Source: Bog-756 sp963703145
Lineage (GTDB): Bacteria; Actinomycetota; Acidimicrobiia; Acidimicrobiales; RAAP-2
DNA: 64,000 bases
NCBI GenBank assembly: GCA_963703145.1
Contig: OY969793.1
Span: 1,488,001-1,552,000, forward strand
Reading direction: 5' to 3'
The position numbers and the translations under genes were made by a program. The notes beneath the pieces were generated by a model. The model worked only from the letters and a program-made list of their open reading frames with translations. It was not told the DNA's origin and ran no database searches. This document shows, piece by piece, positions 44,406 through 51,955 of the stretch (position 1 is its first letter; every line of letters begins with the position of its first letter).

Positions 44406-45115
44406 AGCCGGGCGAAGGGCAGGGCGCGGAGCCGGGCCTTCGGGATGGGCTGGTGGCAGCGCTCACAGGCGCCGTAGGTCTTGCGCTCGATCTTGCGGAT
44501 GGCATCGTCGATCTCTTCGACGGCGGCCGAGGCTTGTGCCGACAGGGCCAGGTTCCGCTCCCGGTCCACCGTCACCGTGCCGCCCTCGCCGGACTCCTCG
44601 TCGAACTGGACGTCGCCGGGCTCGCGCTCGAGGGCCAGTGAATCGGCCTCGGCCCGAAGGTCGTGGGCCTGACCGTCGTAGATGCCACGCTCCTCGAGCA
44701 GCAGGACCCGCTGCTCCTCCAAGAACTTGGGCTCCTTGGCATAGGGGCCCACCGTCGGCTTGCGGGGTGCGGCCGGGGCCTTGGCGGCGGGGGCGGCCTT
44801 CTTCGGTGCCGGGGTGACTGTCTTCTTGACGGCGGACACCTTGGTCGACCCCGCGGCTGTGGCGGCTTTTTTGGATGCTGCGGCGGACTTGGCCACCGGG
44901 GCCGCGGCCTTCTTGGCGGTGGAGGCCTTGGTCGGCGCGGACTTCTTCACCGGGGCCGCGGCCTTCTTGGCGGTGGAGGCCTTCTTGGCGGCGGGGGCCT
45001 TGGCGGTCGAGGCAGTGCTGCCCTTGGCCGATGCCGCCGGCTTCGTGGTCGACGAGGACTTCTTCGTCGTCGCAGCCTTCTTCGGCGTGGGTGCCGCCTT
45101 CTTCGCTGCCGTCAC
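44366..45115 (-). CDS. TraR/DksA zinc-finger protein with histone H1-like Lys/Ala-rich tail
   Basis: The N-terminal half (residues about 1-125) is a low-complexity repeat of AAKKA, STAKKAAAP and KKTVTPAPKKAAP, like histone H1 and HupB tails, and should bind DNA or RNA. The C-terminal half is a coiled-coil DksA/TraR domain with EEQRVLLLEERG, EIDDAIRKIERKTYG and the zinc finger CERC...CVAC. DksA-like proteins act on RNA polymerase; what the basic tail adds is unknown. The start is GTG after AAGGAGG; the frame to 45292 is not coding. Confidence 0.9.
   Translation of the reverse strand: MTAAKKAAPTPKKAATTKKSSSTTKPAASAKGSTASTAKAPAAKKASTAKKAAAPVKKSAPTKASTAKKAAAPVAKSAAASKKAATAAGSTKVSAVKKTVTPAPKKAAPAAKAPAAPRKPTVGPYAKEPKFLEEQRVLLLEERGIYDGQAHDLRAEADSLALEREPGDVQFDEESGEGGTVTVDRERNLALSAQASAAVEEIDDAIRKIERKTYGACERCHQPIPKARLRALPFARLCVACKSGGLSRR
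44895..44983. repeat. two 35-base direct repeats, 54-base period, within the traR tail
   Basis: Identical segments at 44895-44929 and 44949-44983 encode part of the Lys/Ala-rich tail. They are a natural site for repeat-number change. Confidence 0.7.
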
Positions 45116-45205
45116 ATCGACCTCCTTCAAGGTGCACTCCGTCCTGGGGACGCGACCGGTCGGGCGAGGCAGAACAGGACCGTCGCCACATCTGGTGGGC
45201 GGGAG

Positions 45206-45234
45206 ACGATACCGTGCCCGGCATACCGCAGCAA
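45206..45234 (-). promoter_or_regulatory. promoter for traR-lspA-rluD
   Basis: TTGCTG (45229-45234) and TATCGT (45206-45211) are 17 bases apart, about 90 bases before the traR start. The 305-base gap between divIVA and traR otherwise holds no gene or clear structure. Confidence 0.6.
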
Positions 45235-45420
45235 TCCGGAGCCTTCGAACCCGCCCCAGGACCATAGCGGTACGGCGTCCTCCGCCGAACACGCGTGGCT
45301 CATCGAGGTGGTCGTGGCGAGCCGGCGATGCCCCGCCTGTGGTCCCGAACGGGCACCGGGGTCACACACGCCTGGGCGGCCTCGGGGCTCGCCGGCATCC
45401 AGCCAGGCGTTCCCTCGCGT

Positions 45421-46320
45421 CTAGAGCGGCAGCGGGGCGTTGGCCTCCGCCGGCTGGGCCGGGGCGTTGGAGCCGGCCGGACGCACCTGAGTCATCTCAC
45501 CGGTGTTGGCATTCCCTGGATGGGGGGTGGCCGCGCTCTGTAAATGGGGCTGGGCCTGCGGTTGCGGCTGCGGCTGGGCCTGAGGTTGGGGCTGGGGCTG
45601 GGGTGCCACGGCCGCGGGTCGGTTGCCGGCGGCGGGAGCGGGCTGTGGCTGGGAGCCGGGTGCGGGCACGCCACCGGTGGGAGGACCGGTGGTGCCGGCT
45701 TCGGGCTTGGGCGCCACTCGGGCCGCCTCGGGGTGACCGCCGACCGGCTGGACGTTCTCGTCCACCCAGCGCAGGATCTCACTCAGGGCATCACGGAGTC
45801 GGCCCCGCTCGGTCTCCAGATGCCGGCTCATGGTCTCGACGTCATGGGCCAGCTTGGCCTTGTTGGCCTCGAGCCGGCTGATCTCCTCACGGAGACGTTG
45901 CTCGGACTCGGCAGCTACCCGGTTGGCCTGGGCTTGGGACTGCTCGGTGACCAGCCGGGCCTTGGCATCGGCCTCGGCGATGATCCGGGCCGCCTCGGCC
46001 TCGGACTCGGCCTTGGTCTCGTCGACGAATTTCTGGGCCAGCAGAAGGGTCCGCTGGAGGGTGTCGTCGGGTGCGGCCGGCTCGACTGGGGTCGGCTCGG
46101 GCCGGTGCTCGATCGCTGTCTCCAGTTGGGCGATGCGCTCGGCCGCCTGACGGAGTCGCTCGCCGCTCTGACGCAACTGCTCTTGGAGGCCCTCGGCCTC
46201 GACGGCGGCCTTCTCGAGGTATTCGTCGACGTCGTCGCGGTGGTACCCCTTCAGGGTCTCGCGGAACTCGACCGTTCGCAGAGAGTCCAGAGCTGACTGG
46301 GAGGCATCCATGCCCACCAT
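45421..46320 (-). CDS. DivIVA/Wag31-like cell-pole and septum protein
   Basis: The 299-aa protein has the membrane-curvature-sensing DivIVA N-domain (LRTVEFRETLKGYHRDDVDE), a long coiled coil to about residue 200 (AESEAEAARIIAEADAKARL), and a disordered C-terminus rich in Pro and Gln (repeats of PQPQ and PQAQ). DivIVA recruits growth or division machinery to poles or septa. It lies downstream of sepF-yggT, its usual place. ATG at 46320 or 46311. Confidence 0.92.
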   Translation of the reverse strand: MVGMDASQSALDSLRTVEFRETLKGYHRDDVDEYLEKAAVEAEGLQEQLRQSGERLRQAAERIAQLETAIEHRPEPTPVEPAAPDDTLQRTLLLAQKFVDETKAESEAEAARIIAEADAKARLVTEQSQAQANRVAAESEQRLREEISRLEANKAKLAHDVETMSRHLETERGRLRDALSEILRWVDENVQPVGGHPEAARVAPKPEAGTTGPPTGGVPAPGSQPQPAPAAGNRPAAVAPQPQPQPQAQPQPQPQAQPHLQSAATPHPGNANTGEMTQVRPAGSNAPAQPAEANAPLPL

Positions 46321-46439
46321 GCTAGCGGTGCTTCTCAGCGGATCCAGGCATTCCCGGCGCAAATCCGCCGACGTCGCAGGCGGGCTCCTCGGGCTGGGCG
46401 GACCGTTCCGGACCACGGCCGGTCAGGCGGCGATCGGGA

Positions 46440-46712
46440 TCACCTCGAGAACAGCGGGATGAGGATGGCCGAGACGACCAGGAAGACGATGAGGACCGAG
46501 AGGTCGAGACCGACGCCGCCCATCCGGACCGGGGGGATGATCCGGCGGACCGGGCGCAGCACCGGCTCGCAGATGGCCGACAGCACGCTCTGGATCTTGT
46601 GGACCGGCGAGTCGTAGGCCAGGCGACCCGAGGCGGCCACCCAACTCAGGATGGAGTAGGCGAACAGGACCAGGAGGAACAGGTAGAGCACGATCACGAT
46701 GATCCCGAACAT
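46440..46712 (-). CDS. YggT family membrane protein
   Basis: A 90-aa protein with two hydrophobic segments (IIVIVLYLFLLVLFAYSILSW and LSVLIVFLVVSAILIPLF) and a polar middle with EPVLRPVRRIIPP, the YggT hallmark. Between sepF and divIVA, it belongs to the conserved division block; suspected roles are in membrane or septum organisation. Confidence 0.92.
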   Translation of the reverse strand: MFGIIVIVLYLFLLVLFAYSILSWVAASGRLAYDSPVHKIQSVLSAICEPVLRPVRRIIPPVRMGGVGLDLSVLIVFLVVSAILIPLFSR

Positions 46713-46760
46713 GGCTACTCAACCCTCACTTCCCGTGTGCGCCAGGTGCTCGGCTCCGGC

Positions 46761-47333
46761 TCAGGGATTGACCAGACCGCGGTCGGCGAGGCGCTGGCGC
46801 TCTTCGTCGGAGACCTTCACGTTAGACGGCGTGAGGAGGAAGACCTCGTCAGCCACGCGCTCCATGCCACCGGACAAGGCGTAGGTCACGCCACTGCAGA
46901 AATCGATCATCCGCCGCTGGAGGTCCCGGTCCGCACTCTGCATGTTCACGATCACCGGCTGGTTGTTCATGAGCCGGTTGGCAATCTCCTGGGCGTCGGC
47001 GAATCGGCCCGGCGCCACGATGTGCACCCGTGCGCTGCTCGTCTCCTGGGAGATGGGCCGCACCGAAGGCGTGCCGAGCTGGTTGCGCGGAGTCATCGAC
47101 GCGGGTGCCGCGGCCACCGCCGTCCCGGCCGTCTCGTCCCTGTTCAGCGTGCGGATACGCGGACTGGGGATGGCCGTGGTCGGCTCATCGACCTCATCTG
47201 CGGCGGCCACTGACCGCTGGCCGGCTCGTCCGACGGGCGCCGGCGACCGCGACTCGTAGTCGTCATAGTCGTCGTAGTCGTCGTCGACGAGGCCCAGATA
47301 GGCCATGGTCTTTTTCATGAACGAAGCAGCCAT
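46761..47333 (-). CDS. sepF: cell division protein SepF
   Basis: SepF tethers and bundles FtsZ at the membrane. The protein begins MAASFMKKTMAYLGL, an amphipathic membrane-binding helix, followed by an acidic DDDYDDYDDYES and a linker. The SepF core (HIVAPGRFADAQEIANRLMNN, VIVNMQSADRDLQRRMIDF, YALSGGMERVADEVFLLTP) ends the protein. The ATG at 47333 is preferred: AGGAGG lies five bases upstream, against two for the ATG at 47336. Confidence 0.96.
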   Translation of the reverse strand: MAASFMKKTMAYLGLVDDDYDDYDDYESRSPAPVGRAGQRSVAAADEVDEPTTAIPSPRIRTLNRDETAGTAVAAAPASMTPRNQLGTPSVRPISQETSSARVHIVAPGRFADAQEIANRLMNNQPVIVNMQSADRDLQRRMIDFCSGVTYALSGGMERVADEVFLLTPSNVKVSDEERQRLADRGLVNP

Positions 47334-47403
47334 CATTTCCTCCTGCGGACAGCGTAGTGCGTGCCTTGACCTGCCGGTGGAAGGCCCGGCGGTGCCTACG
47401 GCC

Positions 47404-48120
47404 TCAACGCTTCGGGGCCCGCTCGCCGAACAGGATGCGGCCCAGCCGCACCATGGTGGACCCCTCGCTCAGCGCCACCTCGAAGTCGTCGCTCATCCCC
47501 ATCGACCGGACCGGCAGGTCGAGGGCGTCGGCCAGCACCGACACCTGGCCGAAGCCGGGCCGGGATCCCTCTGGCGGTCCGGGGGGACCAACGGCCATCA
47601 GGCCCGCAACGTCGAGTTCCAGGTCTCGGAGCCGCCTGACCAGTTCGGGGATCTGGTCAGGCGGACAGCCGCCACGCCCGGGGATACCGGCCACGTCCAC
47701 CTGCACGAGCACCGTCGAGCCGGGACGGCGGGAAGCGATGGCCCGTCCCTCCTCGAGTCGAGCCAACCCCTGCCACCACGAGACCACGGGCACCAGACGG
47801 GCCACCTTGTTGCGCTGGATTGCCCCGAGGAAGTGCCAGGTGGCCTGGGTTGCCGGACCGCGCTGCTCGGGGCCTCCTGTCGGCTCCGTGTCGTCGGACA
47901 GCGCGTTGGCCTTGGCCACCAACTCGTCGGCGTAGTTCTCGCCCACATCGACCAGACCGACCCCGAGGGCGGCACGGACTGCATCGGGGCCGAAACCCTT
48001 GGTCACCGCCACGATCCTCACCGCACCGGGATCGGGCGAGGCCGCCTCGATCCTGTGCCGGACCTCGTCCACCCGATCCTCGAACCCAAGGGTCTCGAAC
48101 CGTCCGGGTTCGTCGGTCAC
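47404..48120 (-). CDS. YggS-type PLP homeostasis protein
   Basis: A PLP-binding TIM-barrel protein (PROSC family) with VAVTKGFGPDAVRAAL, containing the PLP lysine, then VGENYADELVAKA, TWHFLGAIQRNKV, VLVQVDVAG and SMGMSDDFEVALSEGSTMVRLG with FGER. It balances free PLP. The 238-aa frame starts with a GTG overlapping the pgeF stop as GTGA. The order ftsZ-pgeF-yggS-sepF-yggT-divIVA is classic for Gram-positive bacteria. Confidence 0.93.
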   Translation of the reverse strand: MTDEPGRFETLGFEDRVDEVRHRIEAASPDPGAVRIVAVTKGFGPDAVRAALGVGLVDVGENYADELVAKANALSDDTEPTGGPEQRGPATQATWHFLGAIQRNKVARLVPVVSWWQGLARLEEGRAIASRRPGSTVLVQVDVAGIPGRGGCPPDQIPELVRRLRDLELDVAGLMAVGPPGPPEGSRPGFGQVSVLADALDLPVRSMGMSDDFEVALSEGSTMVRLGRILFGERAPKR

Positions 48121-48764
48121 CCGCCGGCAGCCGCCGGCTCGACACCAGCCGGGGCCGACCACACCAACAGGGCCTGGCGGCCGGGGTCCTGGCGGGCCCG
48201 GTGGGAGAAGTAGCCGCCCCCGCACGCCGTGCACATGTCCGGCCCGGGCCGCTCGGTGACACCGCTGGCCGCCAGCGTGGACGACACCGCGGCGGGCAGG
48301 TCGAGTGCGGGCCGGCCGGCCGCCGTCTGGCCCCGCGCACCGTCGCCCACCACGGCACACACCGAGTCGAGGTCGGCCGGCGAGAACTCGTAGCACTCGG
48401 CGTGGATGCAGGGCCCGAGCATCCCGACCACATCGGTGGCCCCGAGGGCCCGCATGGCGGTCACCGCCCCGGCGACGACACCCTCGACCAGGCCCCGCCA
48501 ACCGGCGTGCACGGCGGCAAACACGCCTTCCCGGCTGCCCAGCGCCACCGAGGCGCAGTCGGCCGTCAGGACAGCCAGGGCCACCGAGGGCGCCGATGAG
48601 ACCATCGCGTCACCCGGGCCCTCGCCGATCGGATCCGGCGGGCGTCCACCGAGGCGGGCAAGGTCCCGGCCCGGCGACACCGGGCCGGCCACGGTGACCA
48701 CGACGCGGCCGTGGACCTGGTCGACCCAGTGGACCTCTCTCGGTGCGCCGACCTCGGCGGTCAC
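48117..48764 (-). CDS. pgeF: PgeF/YfiH laccase-domain protein, N-terminus uncertain
   Basis: The zinc-binding laccase-domain family has roles proposed in purine nucleoside phosphorolysis and peptidoglycan editing. Motifs are HWVDQVHGRVVV, VLTADCASVALG with the catalytic Cys, VHAGWRGLVEGVV, GPCIHAECYEF and CTACGGGYFSHR. The GTG at 48764 gives 215 aa, about 25 short. The frame stays open upstream to near ftsZ (with AAWSDASSGDLRP) but has no ATG, GTG or TTG, so either an indel hides the true start or a rare start codon is used. Confidence 0.85.
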   Translation of the reverse strand: MTAEVGAPREVHWVDQVHGRVVVTVAGPVSPGRDLARLGGRPPDPIGEGPGDAMVSSAPSVALAVLTADCASVALGSREGVFAAVHAGWRGLVEGVVAGAVTAMRALGATDVVGMLGPCIHAECYEFSPADLDSVCAVVGDGARGQTAAGRPALDLPAAVSSTLAASGVTERPGPDMCTACGGGYFSHRARQDPGRQALLVWSAPAGVEPAAAGG

Positions 48765-48895
48765 CTGAGCGGTCCAGGCGCCCAGCGTGGCACCCGGCCG
48801 GCTCGGGGTGGCAGCGGGCCGGAGATCACCGGAGGAGGCGTCACTCCACGCCGCGACGATGGTCCCGACGATGGGGACGGGGTGGGTCGTGGCGG

Positions 48896-50017
48896 TCAGC
48901 GCAGGAACGAAGGCACGTCGAAGTCGTCGTCGCCCAGGTCCAGCTCGTCGTCGCTCGGGGTGGCGAAGATGTCCTCGTGGGCGGACTCGGTGCCCAACAC
49001 CCGGCTGCGACTCTCCTCGCGGCCACCCGACTCGGTCTGGGCCGGCCCGCGAGCACCCTGGGCCTCCCAGCGCTCGAACCCGGCGGCGATGACCGTGACC
49101 CGCACCTCTTCGCCCATGTCCTCGTCGATCACGCTGCCGAAGATGATGTTGGCGTCGGGGTGGGCGACCCCGTGGATGATCTCCGCCGCCTCGTTCACCT
49201 CGAACAGGCCGAGGTCGGGACCGCCGGCGATGTTGAGGAGGATGCCTCGTGCCCCCTCGATGGAGGCCTCGAGCAGGGGGGACGTGATGGCCGCCCTTGC
49301 CGCGTTCACCGAACGGCCCTCGCCGGTGGCCGAGCCGATGCCCATGATGGCCGTGCCGGCGTTGCTCATGATCATCTTCACGTCGGCGAAGTCGGTGTTG
49401 ATCAGCCCGGGGACCGTGATCAGGCTGGTGATCCCCTGCACGCCCTGCATGAGCACCTCGTCGGCCATCTTGAAGGCGTTGACCATCGAGGTCTTCTCAT
49501 TGGACACGGTGAGCAGACGGTCGTTCGGGATGATGATGAGGGTGTCGACCTTCTCCTTCAGGTTCTGGATGCCCGCCTCGGCCTGGACTGAGCGCCGCCG
49601 GCCCTCGAAGGTGAACGGGCGGGTGACCACGCCGATGGTCAGGGCACCGAGCGACTTGGCGATCTCGGCCACCACCGGGGCTGCACCGGTACCGGTGCCA
49701 CCGCCCTTGCCGGCGGTGATGAAGACCATGTCGGCCCCCTTCAGCGCCTCTTCGATCTCGGAGCGGTGCTCCTCGGCGGCCAGTCGGCCGACCTCGGGAT
49801 CACTCCCCGCCCCCAGCCCCCGGGTCAACTGGCGACCGATGTCGAGCTTGAGGTCGGCGTCGCTCATCAGCAGAGCCTGGGCATCCGTGTTGGTGGCGAT
49901 GAACTCCACCCCGCGCAGGCCTGCGTCGATCATGCGGTTGACGGCGTTGACCCCACCCCCGCCCACACCGACCACTTTGATGACGGCAAAATAATTGTTC
50001 TGCGCCGGAACGGTCAT
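48896..50017 (-). CDS. ftsZ: cell division GTPase FtsZ
   Basis: The bacterial tubulin homologue that forms the Z ring. The 373-aa protein has VVGVGGGGVNAVNRMID, the tubulin signature GGGTGTGAAPVVAE, FTFEGRRR and a GTPase-activating NADANIIFG-like HPDANIIFGSVID. The C-terminal tail ends DDDFDVPSFLR, the conserved peptide for partners such as SepF or FtsA-like anchors. The start has an AAGGGA ribosome site and an excellent promoter upstream, so it can be transcribed independently of the dcw run. Confidence 0.98.
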   Translation of the reverse strand: MTVPAQNNYFAVIKVVGVGGGGVNAVNRMIDAGLRGVEFIATNTDAQALLMSDADLKLDIGRQLTRGLGAGSDPEVGRLAAEEHRSEIEEALKGADMVFITAGKGGGTGTGAAPVVAEIAKSLGALTIGVVTRPFTFEGRRRSVQAEAGIQNLKEKVDTLIIIPNDRLLTVSNEKTSMVNAFKMADEVLMQGVQGITSLITVPGLINTDFADVKMIMSNAGTAIMGIGSATGEGRSVNAARAAITSPLLEASIEGARGILLNIAGGPDLGLFEVNEAAEIIHGVAHPDANIIFGSVIDEDMGEEVRVTVIAAGFERWEAQGARGPAQTESGGREESRSRVLGTESAHEDIFATPSDDELDLGDDDFDVPSFLR

Positions 50018-50040
50018 GTAATCCCTTACCCTCGACCAAA

Positions 50041-50059
50041 GGTTGAAACCGTTCCAACC
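50041..50059. promoter_or_regulatory. 19-base imperfect palindrome in the ftsZ leader
   Basis: GGTTGAAACCGTTCCAACC pairs GGTTG with CAACC and AAC with GTT around a single central base, with one mismatch. It lies between the predicted ftsZ transcription start and the ribosome site; it could be a repressor operator or an mRNA hairpin. Confidence 0.35.
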
Positions 50060-50074
50060 GGCGAGTTGTGGACC

Positions 50075-50103
50075 ACGATACGGTCAGCGGAGTACCTGGT
50101 CAA
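50075..50103 (-). promoter_or_regulatory. promoter for ftsZ
   Basis: TTGACC (50098-50103) and TATCGT (50075-50080) are 17 bases apart, five and four of six consensus matches. The predicted TSS is about 50 bases before the ftsZ ATG. Confidence 0.65.
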
Positions 50104-50163
50104 GCACTGTCGGCCCCATGACGACCCCTTGGCGGTGGCGATCGTCGCGCCGGGGCGACTCCG

Positions 50164-51009
50164 TCAGCTCACGATGGGCGACTGGGGAACCGACACGTCG
50201 ATGGTGGTCTTCCCCTGGAGGGACCCGTGGGCGATGATCGCCGCCACGTCCTCGTACTTGGCGGCCAGATCGCTGTTCGTGCCCAGGTGGACGGTGATCC
50301 CCGAATTGAGGGCCAGGTCCATCGTGCCGTCAGGAGCGGTCGTCACCGAGACCACCTGGGCCGAGAACGCCGGCGGCAGGCTGCGGCCCACCACCAGGCC
50401 CGGGCGGGCATCGGACGGGAGTGTGGCCCCGATCCCCGGAGGTGGAAGGGACCCGGCCGCGGTGTGCACCACCAGGACCAACACGCCGGCCGGCTGCGTG
50501 GGCAGGACCTCGAGGGCTCTTCCGGCACCGTCGAGGACCGTCCAGGCGGTCCGCGGCCCAGCCATGGCCACAGCCGGGACGCGCTCGGTGACCGCGATCG
50601 TCAACCCGTCAGGCCAGTGGCGCCCCACCTGGGCGGTGGCGATGAAAGGAAGGGTCTCGACCTTGGCCGCGACAGCACCGGTATTGACGCTGACCAGGGG
50701 CGGAGCATGCTCCAGGCCGGCGGCGGCCACGATGGCGGCCGTGGTGGTGTGGGGGTGGGACCCGGTGACGGTGACCACCCGGGCACTGAACGGAGGCGTG
50801 TGGAGCAGGGCCCACCCGGCCACCACCAGGGCGACGGCTGCGACCACCCCGGCCACCGCCCGCAGCCGGCGGCGGCCCTCGTCACGACGGATGGCCACCC
50901 GTCGCTGGCGGATCCGCGGGTCGATGGGCGGCGGGGGCGGCCCGTCGGTCGGGCCCCCTGGCGGGGGCGGGGGCGGCCCGGTCACGGTGGTGTCGGTCAC
51001 AGACGTCAT
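50164..51009 (-). CDS. ftsQ: cell division protein FtsQ/DivIB
   Basis: A bitopic division protein of the FtsQ-FtsB-FtsL complex. The 281-aa protein has a Pro-rich cytoplasmic tail of about 50 residues, one membrane helix (VAGVVAAVALVVAGWALL), a POTRA domain beginning FSARVVTVTGSHPHTT, and a beta domain ending near the C-terminus. The start overlaps the murB stop. Its position murB-ftsQ-ftsZ confirms the call, as FtsQ sequences diverge. Confidence 0.93.
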   Translation of the reverse strand: MTSVTDTTVTGPPPPPPGGPTDGPPPPPIDPRIRQRRVAIRRDEGRRRLRAVAGVVAAVALVVAGWALLHTPPFSARVVTVTGSHPHTTTAAIVAAAGLEHAPPLVSVNTGAVAAKVETLPFIATAQVGRHWPDGLTIAVTERVPAVAMAGPRTAWTVLDGAGRALEVLPTQPAGVLVLVVHTAAGSLPPPGIGATLPSDARPGLVVGRSLPPAFSAQVVSVTTAPDGTMDLALNSGITVHLGTNSDLAAKYEDVAAIIAHGSLQGKTTIDVSVPQSPIVS

Positions 51010-51947
51010 CGGTCTCCTCCGGACTGGTCGTCGAACCCGATCAGGCGCACCTCGGTCGCCAGGACCACGCCGGTGGCCGTGGCCACGACCTCTCGCACCT
51101 GGTCCATCAGCCGCTTGACGTCATCGGCCGAGCCACCCGGGTCGGCCTGGATGAAGTTGGCGTGCTTGGGGGAGACCTCCGCCGTCCCGAGGCGCAGACC
51201 CTTCAGCCCGCACTGGTCGATCAGCCGCCCGGCCGAATCACCCGGGGGGTTGGTGAACACCGAACCGGCATTGGCTCCACCGGGCTGGTTGGCCCGCCGC
51301 CACCGGACGATCTCGTCGATGGTGGCCCGCCCCTGGTCGGGGTGGCCCGGGGCGAGATGGAAACGTCCCGACACCACGACGTCGGTGGGGGCCAGACTGG
51401 ACTGGCGGTAGCCGAAGGCCAACCGGTCCGGGCCCCCCTCGTGCACCGAGGCCGAGGTCAGATCCACCCAACGGAAGCCGACCAGCGTGGCCGCCGTGTC
51501 CGAGCCGTGGCCCCCGGCGTTCATCCGAATGGCCCCCCCAACCGAACCGGGCACACCCACGGCCCACTCGAGACCGTGCAAACCGGCCGCCGCCGTGCGC
51601 CGGGCCAGCACCGGCAGGCTCAGGGCCGCACCGGCGGTCACCTCGGACCCGTCGACGGCCAGGCCCTCGAACCCTGGGCCGAGGGTCACGACCAGGCCGG
51701 GAAAGCCCTGGTCGGAGACGAGGAGGTTCGAGCCACGACCCACGACCAGCACCGGGACGCCCGACGCACCCCCACCGGCCACGGCCGAGGCCACGGCGAC
51801 CAGCTCGGCTTCATCGGCCGGCTCACAGAACAACGCGGCCCGTCCCCCCACCCGGTAGGTGGTGAGCGTGCCCAGGGGCTGGTCCCGTCGGGCCAACGGC
51901 CCAAGGGCGCGGTCCAAGGCCGCCAGTCGGTCGGATCGGGTGGTCAT
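51006..51947 (-). CDS. murB: UDP-N-acetylenolpyruvoylglucosamine reductase
   Basis: FAD-dependent reduction of UDP-GlcNAc-enolpyruvate to UDP-MurNAc. The 313-aa protein has TLTTYRVGGRAALF, VLVVGRGSNLLVSDQG, the active-site VPGSVGGAIRMNAGGHGS, FGYRQSSL (catalytic region), GSVFTNPPGDSAGRLID and SPKHANFI. It is a type I-like or intermediate MurB. The ATG at 51947 is used; a GTG at 51959 overlapping the murC stop as GTGA is equally plausible in this genome. Confidence 0.95.
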   Translation of the reverse strand: MTTRSDRLAALDRALGPLARRDQPLGTLTTYRVGGRAALFCEPADEAELVAVASAVAGGGASGVPVLVVGRGSNLLVSDQGFPGLVVTLGPGFEGLAVDGSEVTAGAALSLPVLARRTAAAGLHGLEWAVGVPGSVGGAIRMNAGGHGSDTAATLVGFRWVDLTSASVHEGGPDRLAFGYRQSSLAPTDVVVSGRFHLAPGHPDQGRATIDEIVRWRRANQPGGANAGSVFTNPPGDSAGRLIDQCGLKGLRLGTAEVSPKHANFIQADPGGSADDVKRLMDQVREVVATATGVVLATEVRLIGFDDQSGGDR

Positions 51948-51955
51948 GGTCCCGC

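Noticed and set aside
45116..45420. possible tRNA T-arm-like GGTTCGAA on the minus strand near 45250
   Set aside because: No matching stem, no anticodon arm and no acceptor could be formed around it.
45544..46296. Gly/Leu-rich 250-codon plus-strand frame opposite divIVA
   Set aside because: Complement of the Pro/Gln repeat region of divIVA; no gene signal of its own.
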